Part shown: positions 54,921 to 64,000 of the stretch, piece by piece
How positions within the stretch are numbered: position 1 is the first letter of the stretch
How the letters are laid out: each line of letters starts with the position of its first letter
Assembly (NCBI GenBank): GCA_029449245.1
Contig: JANATF010000019.1
Location: forward strand, 186,001 to 250,000
DNA: 64,000 nucleotides
Direction: 5' to 3'
DNA from: Mortierella alpina
Taxonomy: Eukaryota > Mortierellomycota > Mortierellomycetes > Mortierellales > Mortierellaceae
The notes under the pieces: generated by a model
What the model was told of the DNA's origin: nothing
Seen by the model: the letters and a program-made list of their open reading frames with translations, nothing else
Databases searched by the model: none
Translations under genes and position numbers: made by a program

Positions 54921-56736
54921 CTACAAGGCCGACTTGAGCCCCCGCTTCTTCTTGAGGTTGTCTGCGAGGCGATCCAAGAATTCGAACGTGTTCAAGTAGT
55001 GCTCGCGCTTCATAGCCTTGCCGTGAATAATCAACGCCAAGTCCTTGGTCATGTCGCCAGCCTCGATCGTCTCAATACAGACGCGCTCGAGCTGGTGTGC
55101 AAAGTCCCTCAACGCTGCATTGTGATCGAGCTTGGCGCGGAACTCGAGTCCACGGGTCCAGGCAAAGATGGACGCGATCGGGTTCGTCGAAGTCTCGCGA
55201 CCCTTTTGGTGCTCGCGGTAATGCCGAGTCACCGTTCCATGGGCGGCTTCAGCTTCACAGCAGTCGCCATCGGGTGTCAAGAGGACCGAGGTCATGAGGC
55301 CAAGAGACCCGTAGCCCTGAGCGACAATGTCGGACTGGACATCGCCGTCATAGTTCTTGCAGGCCCACACGAAGCCACCCGAGGACTTTAACATCTGGGC
55401 GACCATGTCATCAATCAAACGATGCTCGTACCAGATCTTCTTGGCCTCGAACTGCTGCTGATAATCACGCTCGTAGATCTCCTGGAAGATGTCCTTGAAC
55501 CGGCCGTCGTACTTTTTGAGGATGGTGTTTTTGGTCGACATGTAAAGAGGGTATGACTTGTCGAGCGCGACCTTGAAGCACGAGTGGGCAAAACCAGTGA
55601 TGGACTCGTCATGGTTGTACATGGCCAGGGCCACTCCGGGACCTTCGAAATCGTAGACGACTAGGTTCTTTTGCGCGGAGCCATCAGCGGGAGTAAAGAC
55701 GAGTTCCAGGCGACCGGGGGCCTTGACGACCATGTCTGTGGCCTTGTATTGGTCCCCGAACGCGTGGCGGCCGAGAATGATGGGCTCTGTCCAACCAGGG
55801 ACGAGCTTGGGAATGTTCTTGCAGAGAATGGGCTCGCGGAATACGGTTCCGCCCAAGATGTTGCGAATGGTACCCTATAGATATGCGATGACGATACAGT
55901 GGTCAATTGACTACGTTCTGCTGCGAAAAGCGATCAGGCGAGAAGAATAGAGAGTAAAAATGCAAGAACCAAAAACGACATACGTTGGGAGACTTCCACA
56001 TCTCCTTCAACTTGAATTCTTCCACGCGGGCCTCGTCTGGCGTGATGGTGGCACACTTGATGCCGACCTTGTACTTCTTGATGGCCTCGGCGGCATCGAT
56101 CGTGACTACAGGGGAAGGTTATTTATTTGAAATTGGGTGAGTGGGGCGAGGACGGCGGCTAAATACATTCCGACAAAAGTCTCCACACTCTTGAGTTGAA
56201 CCTTACCTCGATCGTTCGTCTTGTCGCGATGCTCCATGCCGAGATCAAAGAACTTGATATCGAGGTCGACATAGGGGAGAATCAGCTAACAAAGCATACA
56301 TGGCAAGTCGGGGGTGAGGTTGAGGTTGCGTTGGTGCACAAGGAAGAGAACCGAGGAAAGAGCCTGAATGCCAAGCTTGCATGGGGAGTCCTTTACCTTG
56401 TCTCTGATGCCGTCCCAAATGATGCGTGTCATTTCGTCGCCCTAAACAATGAATGTGCATGCGGTTGAGTTTCCCATGGACGACATTTTCGCTCAAAGCA
56501 ACGAATGGTTTGCTCCCTCCTCCGCTGCACGTTAGGCGTCCCTCTGGTGCTGTGCTGGTGTGTAGGAGAAAGTCGGCTCGGTACCTGCATCTCAACGACC
56601 GTTCCGCCTAGAGAGCAAAGCAGGTGTTCAACAGCACGTCAGCGATGATCGTCAGGAATAGAGAAACAGAGATGTTTGCGCTTGGCAGGGTCTGGGAAGC
56701 GTGGGAACGCTTACCTTGGATCTTGTTGCTGGCCAT
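54921..56736 (-). CDS. IDP: NADP-dependent isocitrate dehydrogenase
   Basis: Oxidative decarboxylation of isocitrate to 2-oxoglutarate, giving NADPH. Exons on the minus strand are 56736-56715, 56607-56585, 56441-56397, 56285-56207, 56105-55984 and 55874-54921, giving 414 residues, the usual length. Conserved blocks are [83 protein letters not shown] and the signature [19 protein letters not shown]. The protein starts MASNKIQGG with no presequence, so it is cytosolic or peroxisomal rather than mitochondrial. It ends Ser-Ala-Leu, which is one residue away from a strong PTS1. Five introns crowd the first 97 codons, including a 23-nt exon. Confidence 0.95.
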
Positions 56737-57196
56737 CGTGGTGTTGACAGTGGGTGGTGTGGGGTGGTTCACGAGGAAGGTGAGGAGGATGGTTGGGCAA
56801 AAGAGTTCCTCGCTTTATAGCCACCACGGAGTGATCGGTCGGGCCTTGACCGCCGCCGACAGGTCGTCGCAGCAAAGTCACGTTTCGCTAATTTGCTGCT
56901 GTCGCTGTGCTCAGGCGAGTCGCGCCAACTTTCCTCAAGTGGTGGCAGCCGCGCTCGTGCTCCCACGAGAATGTCCCCCGCGATCTGGCGTGTGTCAATA
57001 CCGCTGTGTGGGTGAGGTGAGTTGGGTAGCTGGGATGACAGGGTTCGCGCCTCCAAGACTGCTTGCGCATATGTTCCAGTCTGTGCACAGGCCAGTTGCC
57101 AAAGCCAGGTCGAGGCACTTGCTGCGGCGAGCGCGACCTGATGGCGATGGCTGCAGCTACAGGAGGAGTGATGGGACCGCGACGAGTGACGAAAGT

Positions 57197-57226
57197 GCAG
57201 GCAGGCAGGCAGGCAGGCAGGCAGGC
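57197..57226. repeat. (GCAG)n microsatellite
   Basis: About seven tandem GCAG units in the divergent promoter. Confidence 0.75.
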
Positions 57227-57488
57227 ATGGGACGGATAGACAGGCCACTCTGAGCATGTCCGTCAGCAGTGGCTGTGACACACGGGGGGTTCTGATGGTC
57301 GCATACACATAAATCTCCCTTTTTTGCCTCTTTCTCTCTACTCCCCTTTTCGCATTCACTTTCACTCGCATTGCATTCGCCCGCCCATTCCCCCATCGCC
57401 AACACAACACGCAAGCACCCCTCGCCTCGTGGCCTGCCATCGCTTGGCCAGACCACCGCAACAGGAGCCTAGAGCAGCCAGAACAGCC

Positions 57489-57527
57489 AGACGAGCCAGA
57501 CGAGCCAGACGGGCCAGACGAGCCAGA
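57489..57527. repeat. 9-bp tandem repeat (ACGAGCCAG) in the 5' leader
   Basis: Four near-identical units (one with ACGGGCCAG) 45-80 bp upstream of the Rab3GAP1 start codon, likely in its 5' UTR. Confidence 0.65.
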
Positions 57528-57570
57528 GAGCTTCCGACAATCGAGGGTCAGAGCTACCGCGTGCGCCACC

Positions 57571-60500
57571 ATGGACATGGACGACTTTGAGAGCTTTGAA
57601 TTCATCGACTACACGACCGCAGGGCCATGGGAGCGCTTCATCATTCAGATTGAGGACAGCCTCAAGCAATGGGGCCTCGTCCACAACAGCTACGGCGTCT
57701 TCAATCCCAACGTGATGCCCACGACGGAGGGCAGCGTCAACCTGGACCAGGAGCTGGCATGGGCCCTCAACGAGGAGCAGCATTTGCCCCAGTCCTCGCC
57801 ACCCCCCAGAACAGCTTTGCCACCCACAACAAACAGTGGCACAGACATCGACACCGCCTCACCTGCGCCCTTGCCGTCCAGAGTGCACCAGCACAGCGCA
57901 ACTGTCACCCTGGAGAGCGACTCCTACCTCCTTACATACCACTACCACCCAGCCAAAGCCAGGATCGCCTCTGGTGTAGAGCAGATCGACCTCGATTTCC
58001 TCCCCACGAGCCTCGAAGGCGTGCAGCACCACAGTCTCCACCGCTGGACAGCCCTCACTCACATCCTTGTCCTCTCCCCTATCCCTGACGCGAGTACCCA
58101 CATCATCGACCTTGGGACTGCGAAGCTTCTCCTGTCGTCTTTTGCCATCGCATTCCAGAACTCTGGATGCAACGTCCCAGTGTTTGTACCCACGGGCCTG
58201 CCCAAAAACAAGACTTATACGGGTCTCTCTATCCAACCTCAGCTCTTGCACGCACGCGATTCGGAGCTTGGACTAGAGGAGACCGCAGAGGACCAGGCCA
58301 TCGAGGTCCGATTCAACACGGTCTTGGTGCCGTATCCACCGGCGCAGTACACCAATCTGTCGGGCATTTTGGATTTGTTTATCGAAAGAATGGGAATCGA
58401 GGACGAATACGACGGCAGCAGTACAGGAGTAGATGGCGCAGAGGAATACAGTCAGGCCACGAAGGAACAAATCTATGTGTCTGGACTCTTTAGCTACCAG
58501 CATGACAAATGGGTCGACAGTGGTGACGAGTGGCGGCAATGGTCAGGGACTTTCAACGCCGAGGAAGACACATCGACACAGGAACCCAGTCTTCCTTTTG
58601 GACCCGTTCAGGATCCGTTAAAGACATTTCAGTTGGTTGCTCGGTTTGGTAAGTGGGTATGCCCATCTTCACCCAACGAAGGAAAACAGCTATGCACAGG
58701 TGTGCATCAGAGTGAACTAACAAGTTGCTTCGGAACTCAATAGCGTCAGCACCAAGCACAGTGTACTTGGACAGCAAAAACTTTACGGAGATGGATGCAA
58801 GTCAGGCCAACATATGGCTGCTCAAGGCCTCATTTAGGACGGATGACTATGGGATCTTGTGTGGAATTCTCGAGGATGTGATAGCTTCATGGAGCATGGA
58901 AGCCTCCAGCAGCCTTCGAGTGAGCAGCAACGACCAAGGCTCCTCCGATAAAGTGCAGCATTCGTATGGCTCTCTCCTGCGTAAGGGGGCACGAATCATC
59001 CAAGGGACGATCGCTATGGTCGATGCCGTTGACGTGCTAAACATCGTGCAGGCACTATGCCCGATATATGTCCAAACCTCTGGAGAGGCAACACCCACAA
59101 TACCAACTCAGTCAAGATGGCGACATGCGCCTTCAACGGACGGAAGCTCCACACGGGTTGTCTCTGCAGCTGAACTCAGCCTTCACTTTCGACATGCCAC
59201 CATTGTGCCGTACAATTCCTTCCTTTGGAGGATGGTCAAGCATCTCGTGGACGTTGTATCACCGGACTCGCATATAACTTATCCAACGTCGTTCATGGGA
59301 TTCCTCAAGGCTGTATGGACCGAGGTGATCAAGGAGCTCGAGAACTACTGGGAAAAAGGCGAGATGATACCATGGGTCGATGTCTATTCAGCGTCAATAT
59401 CTGACTCGGCTGACACCGACGAGGCCACACCAGCAGACTCGGACGTTGATTCTCTTCAGCAAAAGCCTCGGATAGAGGCCATCGATTTGCGATTCAATCT
59501 GATGCATCAAAAACTGTCCATGATCAACTGCTGTATTGCTAGAGAGAGGAGGCAGAGCCAAGATCATCCACCACAAACCACCGCACCGGATCTCGGCGCC
59601 AGGGACTCGTCGGCTTATTTTTCCGCATCGTCGTCTCAAGCATTATCTGCGGCATCATCCCCAAAGACATCAGACAAGTTGGCGACATCTTCTTCACCTG
59701 CCACGCCTTTCATTTCTCGGGAGTCGACTGGAGTAGACCACAGCGCCAGTGCTGATGGAGAAGAGACGGGAGATGTCGTCAAGGACATCCAACAGGACAG
59801 CGAGACTCAGGCGGTTGGTGCAAATGATAATGGCGAAAACGACGAAATATCGCCCAGTCCAGAGCTTACATCACTAGATGAAGGAGAGGTTGCCTCAGGA
59901 ACCGATCTGGTGGCGGCGCCGCCAGAAGAGCCCATAGCAAGAGAGGGTGCCCTCAAACCCCTGAGCGACTTGACCCTGTTGGAAACAGGTGCCCCACTAA
60001 TGATTCCACAACTCCAGGTGAGTGTCACGACGGTGTGATTCTTTCAACAGTTTATTTAAGGCATCATACGGCGGTATCTCATTCTGACTGCACTCTCCAC
60101 TAGGACCCCGGATATATGACCGAGGACATGATTCAGGAGCAAGAGGCACTATTTGAGGACCTGGGCTCATCAGCAGACGCAGCAAAAACCAGAGCCGGAA
60201 TGCAATCCGCGCAGCTCATTTCAGGTGAAGACACAAATACGTCTTTCTGGTGCTATTGATACGCCTCAAACGAAACTAGTCCTCACCATATTCCGTCCCT
60301 GAAAACAGATATGAGCGCTTTTAAAGCCGCTAATCCAGGTTGCGTTCTTGGAGATTTCATTCGCTGGCACTCACCAAAGGATTGGATCGAGGACAAGAAC
60401 GAGATGAGTGCCCGCATGTCTGAAAGTGGCAACTTTTGGCAAGAGCTTTGGATGGTAGGAACCTGCGGAGATATAATGGTATGGGCGCCATGAGTTTGTA

Positions 60501-61553
60501 GCGCCACCAGGGGATAATGTCCTAATAGTTTGTATCCTCATGTTTAGATAGCGGATCCTGTCCCAGTCGCTCGACAAACACCGCTCATGAACCATCGAAG
60601 TGAAGCACTGAAAGCGATATCGAGCCTCAAAGCGATGTCAGGAACCCAGCTCTTTGCGCAGTAAGTGCTGTTTCGCAAGTAATGGATGTACAAGACACTT
60701 CCCATATGGGCCATCTTGGCGCCAGCACTTTGTGGTCAGATATTTACTCCCCGTTTTCTTGTCTCTTACCATTTCATATCAAGGTTACTCCCAACAATAT
60801 GCCTGCTAGCATACGATACGTTAGTCTCGCATCCTGTTACCAACCACAGCGAACTGCTTGCCAAGGCACTTCAGGACCTCGCGCGAGAGCTGACAGAGTT
60901 TCCATGGGACGAACTGACAATGGTGGAGAAGGACTTAGGCCTGCAGCCTATTCTTGTAAAGTTTAGGCAGGCCGAGATGGTAGCCGCGCGCGTAATTGCA
61001 TTGTTGCACAAGGTGAGTGTTCATCAGCAAACTGATATCCTAGCTAAAGCTCGAAAGAGTTCGTGAACTAAGGTTTTTTTACGCCGTCATAGTTCCCGGA
61101 CCAATTCCACCTTGCCGAGCGGATTTTAGAAGAGGCAGAATCAGTGGTCGAGGACGGCACGGAGAGAGATTGTGTTTACAACCTGTTTGCTGCGGGAGGT
61201 AAGGATGCTGTGAAACTCGAGAATGTTTGATTCCCTTTTGATATTTGGAAAGAGAAACCAGACGCTGACCTCTTTGGAATGCTGTTTGCTCCATCCTCTT
61301 CTCCGTCTTTCCGCTCTTTACTCTTTTCGGCTGGTTAGGCTCGACGCCGTTCCCCAAACCGAACTGTCGTGAGCTGGTAATCGAGACCTTTGACCCCACA
61401 TCGTCGCTATCAGCATCAAGGCCAACATTCGTATCCTCAGGAGACTTGACAGGATGGCATGCTCGCCCGCTTCAAAGACGCATGTATGCTTGCTTCAAGG
61501 ATTCGGAAGCAAGGATTGTCGAAGCTATCGCCAAGGATGGCATGTTTATGTGA
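57571..61553 (+). CDS. RAB3GAP1: Rab3 GTPase-activating protein catalytic subunit
   Basis: Catalytic half of the Rab3GAP complex, which acts on Rab3/Rab18-type GTPases in vesicle traffic, ER structure and autophagy. Exons 57571-58648, 58744-60017, 60104-60224, 60309-60478, 60548-60660, 60784-61012, 61093-61198 and 61339-61553 encode 1101 residues. The N-terminus begins with FESFEFIDYTTAGPWERFI. A middle block has DLRFNLMHQKLSMINCCIAR. The family core is FKAANPGCVLGDFIRWHSPKDW (around Arg843, in the motif thought to hold the catalytic Arg). NFWQELW, LPTICLLAYDTLV, FVSSGDLTGWHARPLQRRMYA and a short acidic-free end complete the match to the human protein. Ascomycete yeasts that I know lack it, so presence here supports an early-diverging lineage. 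All exon phases agree. The partner RAB3GAP2 is not in the window. Confidence 0.92.
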
Positions 61554-61577
61554 CCCTCCCTCCATCTTGTGCCGACA

Positions 61578-61583
61578 AATAAA
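61578..61583 (+). terminator. poly(A) signal AATAAA of the Rab3GAP1 gene
   Basis: Hexamer 25 nt after the stop codon. Confidence 0.5.
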
Positions 61584-62707
61584 CACGAAAAAACACGGTG
61601 CTAAAAATACGTTCCGTGTTCTGCGCTTTTAGTGGATCACCGCGTTCTTTTATATGGCCGCTTCCGCAGGCCTGCCCATTACTCCACGTGCCTTGCTACA
61701 ATCGCTGCTGCTTCTCCTGTCTACATTACGGCTATCTTGGTGTCTGCTTGACTTGCGCGATAAGTGGTGGCGACATGGTGACTGCAGCATGCCTCCAGGC
61801 ATTGGAAGCACTGGACGCAGCAAAATGTTTGCTTCCGGCAGATGGTTGTCACACACGTACCAAAATCTTCACAGGCATAGGACCGTAATGGGATGGCTTT
61901 ATGCGCGCATAATGGAAAGTCGCGCTGCCTGCTATAGAGCCAGTCCAGATCATCAAAGGTGTCGGCGATACGGGTATCCCGCTCGTCACGCGTGGAATTT
62001 GGACCAAGGTGGGACTCTTGGGGGTTGGAAAACCTAATTGCAGGAACAGGGCAATCGGATATTGGATTGGGTAGCGCCGCCACATTGTCCTGTATGCTGG
62101 TGTGGGGTGGAGATCTGGTGAACAAAAGATTGTCAGATCAGAGGCACGTACAAATTATACGCCTAACACTTGAGACCAGAATGCCCTCACTCTCCCTCCC
62201 ATGTTCTCACCTTCTGATACGCCCAACACGGCTAGCGCGGCGCGCAGTCCGTGCAAACTGGTTGAAACATCTTGCGCTTCTAAAAACAGCTTGGCGCCAA
62301 CGGAGGAGCATTATTTTTGAAGGGTGGACAGAGCGGGCCTGGAGAAGATGACTTTCGGTGAAAACCCTTGAACTCACAAGGGTCTTTCGGCTGGGTGAAT
62401 GTGATTTTGGAAGTGAGTACACCTCATCATTGACCGGGCCGATGTTTTTATAACGCGTTTTTTGTTCGCCATGGTGGTGCTCGAGTGGATGTGGTTCATT
62501 GTTTATGTTTCCTACTTGGGTGAAAGCTGAGAACCTTCGTGTGGTGGTTGGGACAGGACCACCGTGGATGCGGTTGACCGCAGTGAAGCATCTACCTGCT
62601 CTCTGCTTCTGTTGACTGGAGCGCTTGCATTTACAGAACTAGTGACGCCAAATCTTGCAGCTACAGAATGTGTGATACTACCCCCAACTTCAAATCATTG
62701 TCCGCAA

Positions 62708-62734
62708 CCCCCCCCACCCCCCCCCCCCCCCCCC
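62708..62734. repeat. poly(C) tract with one A interruption
   Basis: Twenty-seven nt, all C but one A. In one frame it would encode about nine Pro residues. The length is uncertain. Confidence 0.65.
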
Positions 62735-63611
62735 TGCAGGGTCCATTCATCGTTGCAACGACAATTACAAGATACACATCAGAACCTAGAGCGACTACAG
62801 GCATTTTACCATGAGCATCATCCGGATATCATCAAAGCAAGGGGGGCGGGCGCTAGAATGGATCTAGCAGAAAGCCTGCGTCAGCTTCGTTTGCAGTGTA
62901 TCATGCCTGTACTATGGCCTGTCAATCAAGGCTCACCGATCACCAAGTTGGTTAAAAAATGCTTGTCGCACTACAGCCCAATGGACGACAACAAGGTCTT
63001 GAGCCTCATCGGCGCATGTTTTTTCAGGAATCAAAGTGGTGGCACTAAATCTGAAGCGGGCGAACTAGCTAGCTCGTGCATACGCTCTACTGTTGCAGCG
63101 ACTCTTTGTTTGGTGAATCAGGGCACCTATGAATGTATCACACCGACGCCTTCCCGCGATCCATAATCAAAACATCCATTGGTAAGTCAGCGAAAGAGCC
63201 CTTCAAGGAGCTATTCTGGCTGATGGCTCTGTCTGCTGCTATGACCGCCAGGGTTTATTTATATTTGATGGACCAGTCTAAAATGCCTGCCGTTAGTGCG
63301 GAGAGGGGTTGCACCAAGTACATGTAGCTTTCGGCCAAATGAGCAACTGCAGAACATACTCACGGGGTGTGTTACGTGACAAGGCCTGGAGCGAGTGCAT
63401 CTTGCCAGCGACTTGAGGGTGCATTGTTGTTCCTATTTACTTATTTAAACGAGGAAAAGACGAACGGGTTGTTATTTTTTTTCCCCCTCTGGAATCTCTT
63501 GACCTACACACTGACAGAAAGCACTCACTTCAACATTGACCAGACACATGGACCAGAGTGCTGTGCTAATTCCCGGTATACATGTGTTTTATCCTGAAGT
63601 ACTCCAATCCT

Positions 63612-63620
63612 CTATTTAAA
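63612..63620 (+). promoter_or_regulatory. TATA-like element
   Basis: CTATTTAAA eight to sixteen nt upstream of the start codon of the right-edge gene. It is very close for a TATA box and could simply be leader sequence. Confidence 0.25.
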
Positions 63621-63627
63621 ACCAGCT

Positions 63628-64000
63628 ATGGCAGCCATCGCTGGCGATAATGCTTCTTTTGAGTTACGGCTTTGCGACTGGGAACGCTCAGTGGCTAACT
63701 GCAGAGACTCGGGTTTTATACAGGCGACCCTGATCGTTTGCGCCATATTTCATCTAATTGTGGGTGTGTATGGCGTTTGGGTACTTTGGTATCGCAATGG
63801 AGGCTTCAAAGCCAGCATTGTGACCAACCTATACATCGTACAAATGGGCAATATCCGTCCTAGACCTGTAAGGTGTTGCGCATTCAGTTTTCGCGATATC
63901 AGATGAAAAGCAAACCTCTCAGACATGGATTGGATTGCTGATACTGTCTTGCTAACACTTAGCATGCATCCACACCCCTCCAACTCCTTGCTTTAGATTG
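63628..64000 (+). CDS. 5' part of a membrane-protein gene leaving the right edge
   Basis: Exon 1 (63628-63867, 80 codons) starts MAAIAGDNASFELR and ends at CCT|GTAAGG. An acceptor with a good branch point (TTGCTAACACTTAG) at 63962 opens exon 2 at 63963 in the same frame, and the frame is open to the edge. A hydrophobic helix (FIQATLIVCAIFHLIVGVYG, about residues 30-50) is followed by WVLWYRNGG. The N-terminal region with two Cys before the first helix suggests a multi-pass protein. No family recognised. Confidence 0.6.

Larger units (their letters stand above)
56737..57570. promoter_or_regulatory. divergent promoter between IDP and Rab3GAP1 genes
   Basis: No coding signal. It contains a (GCAG)n tetranucleotide repeat (57197-57226), a CT-rich tract from 57320 and a 9-bp tandem repeat directly before the Rab3GAP1 start codon. 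Confidence 0.4.
61584..63627. other. 2-kb interval without a convincing gene
   Basis: The best frame (about 62531-63166, +) has no start ATG, reads a poly(C) run as poly-Pro and shows no family resemblance. A strong donor-like site (CCATTG|GTAAGTCAG, 63180) and a possible acceptor before 62554 hint at a spliced but unrecognised or decayed gene. I cannot build a consistent model. Confidence 0.35.

Noticed and set aside
62531-63166. Open frame of about 210 codons with poly-Pro
   Set aside because: No ATG start, no recognisable family, and part of its length comes from a poly(C) run; kept only as an unexplained interval.

Overview
The window is nuclear DNA of a fungus with dense, intron-rich, protein-coding genes. 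I placed 65 spliceosomal introns, nearly all 69-200 nt long. Gene content (class II myosin with a long coiled-coil tail, chitinase with CBM5/12 modules, an ArfGAP-UBA protein with an Asn/Gln-rich tail, a Tag1/DUF3712-type protein, Rab3GAP1, a PPP1R37-like protein) points to an early-diverging filamentous fungus. I would guess Mortierellomycota, but this is inferred from overall style and no marker was compared.

Layout. 1-3258 is low-complexity DNA with at most the first codons of a minus-strand gene running off the left edge, followed by a tRNA-Ser(AGA) (3259-3339, minus). Then come OGG1 (3772-5440, +), NIT1 deaminated-glutathione amidase (5530-6878, +), a Gts1/Ucp3-like ArfGAP (6934-9457, -) whose 3' end meets NIT1's within 55 bp, a ribose-phosphate diphosphokinase (9924-11548, +) whose start codon appears to be split by an intron, an RS-domain plus WD40 protein (11951-15750, +) and a large Ser-rich membrane protein (15918-18710, -). 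An intact Tc1-type transposon with almost identical 292/291-bp inverted repeats lies at 19210-20859.

20862-23335 has no convincing protein gene. It holds the most interesting signal of the window: two paralogous C/D-box snoRNAs (22481-22564 and 22867-22958), each apparently inside its own intron of a non-coding host transcript. They share a guide complementary to the universally conserved peptidyl-transferase-centre sequence of large-subunit rRNA.

23336-31491 (minus) is a 13-exon myosin II heavy chain, divergent from a mitochondrial-type AAA+ ATPase (32576-36054). Next are a type II membrane glycosyltransferase (37043-39896), a secreted GH18 chitinase with two CBM5/12 modules (42872-45011), a Tag1-like single-pass protein (45448-48564, -), a PPP1R37-like LRR protein with an RVxF motif (50152-54805), NADP-isocitrate dehydrogenase (54921-56736, -), Rab3GAP catalytic subunit (57571-61553) and the 5' end of a membrane-protein gene leaving the right edge (63628-64000).

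The genes do not form one pathway. They cover DNA repair (OGG1), metabolite repair and nucleotide precursors (NIT1, PRPP synthase, IDP), membrane traffic (ArfGAP, Rab3GAP1), cytoskeleton (myosin), mitochondrial quality control (AAA+) and cell wall or glycosylation (chitinase, glycosyltransferase). Exon coordinates come from reading splice sites, frame continuity and remembered family sequences; no transcript data were available. Two introns use GC-AG borders.
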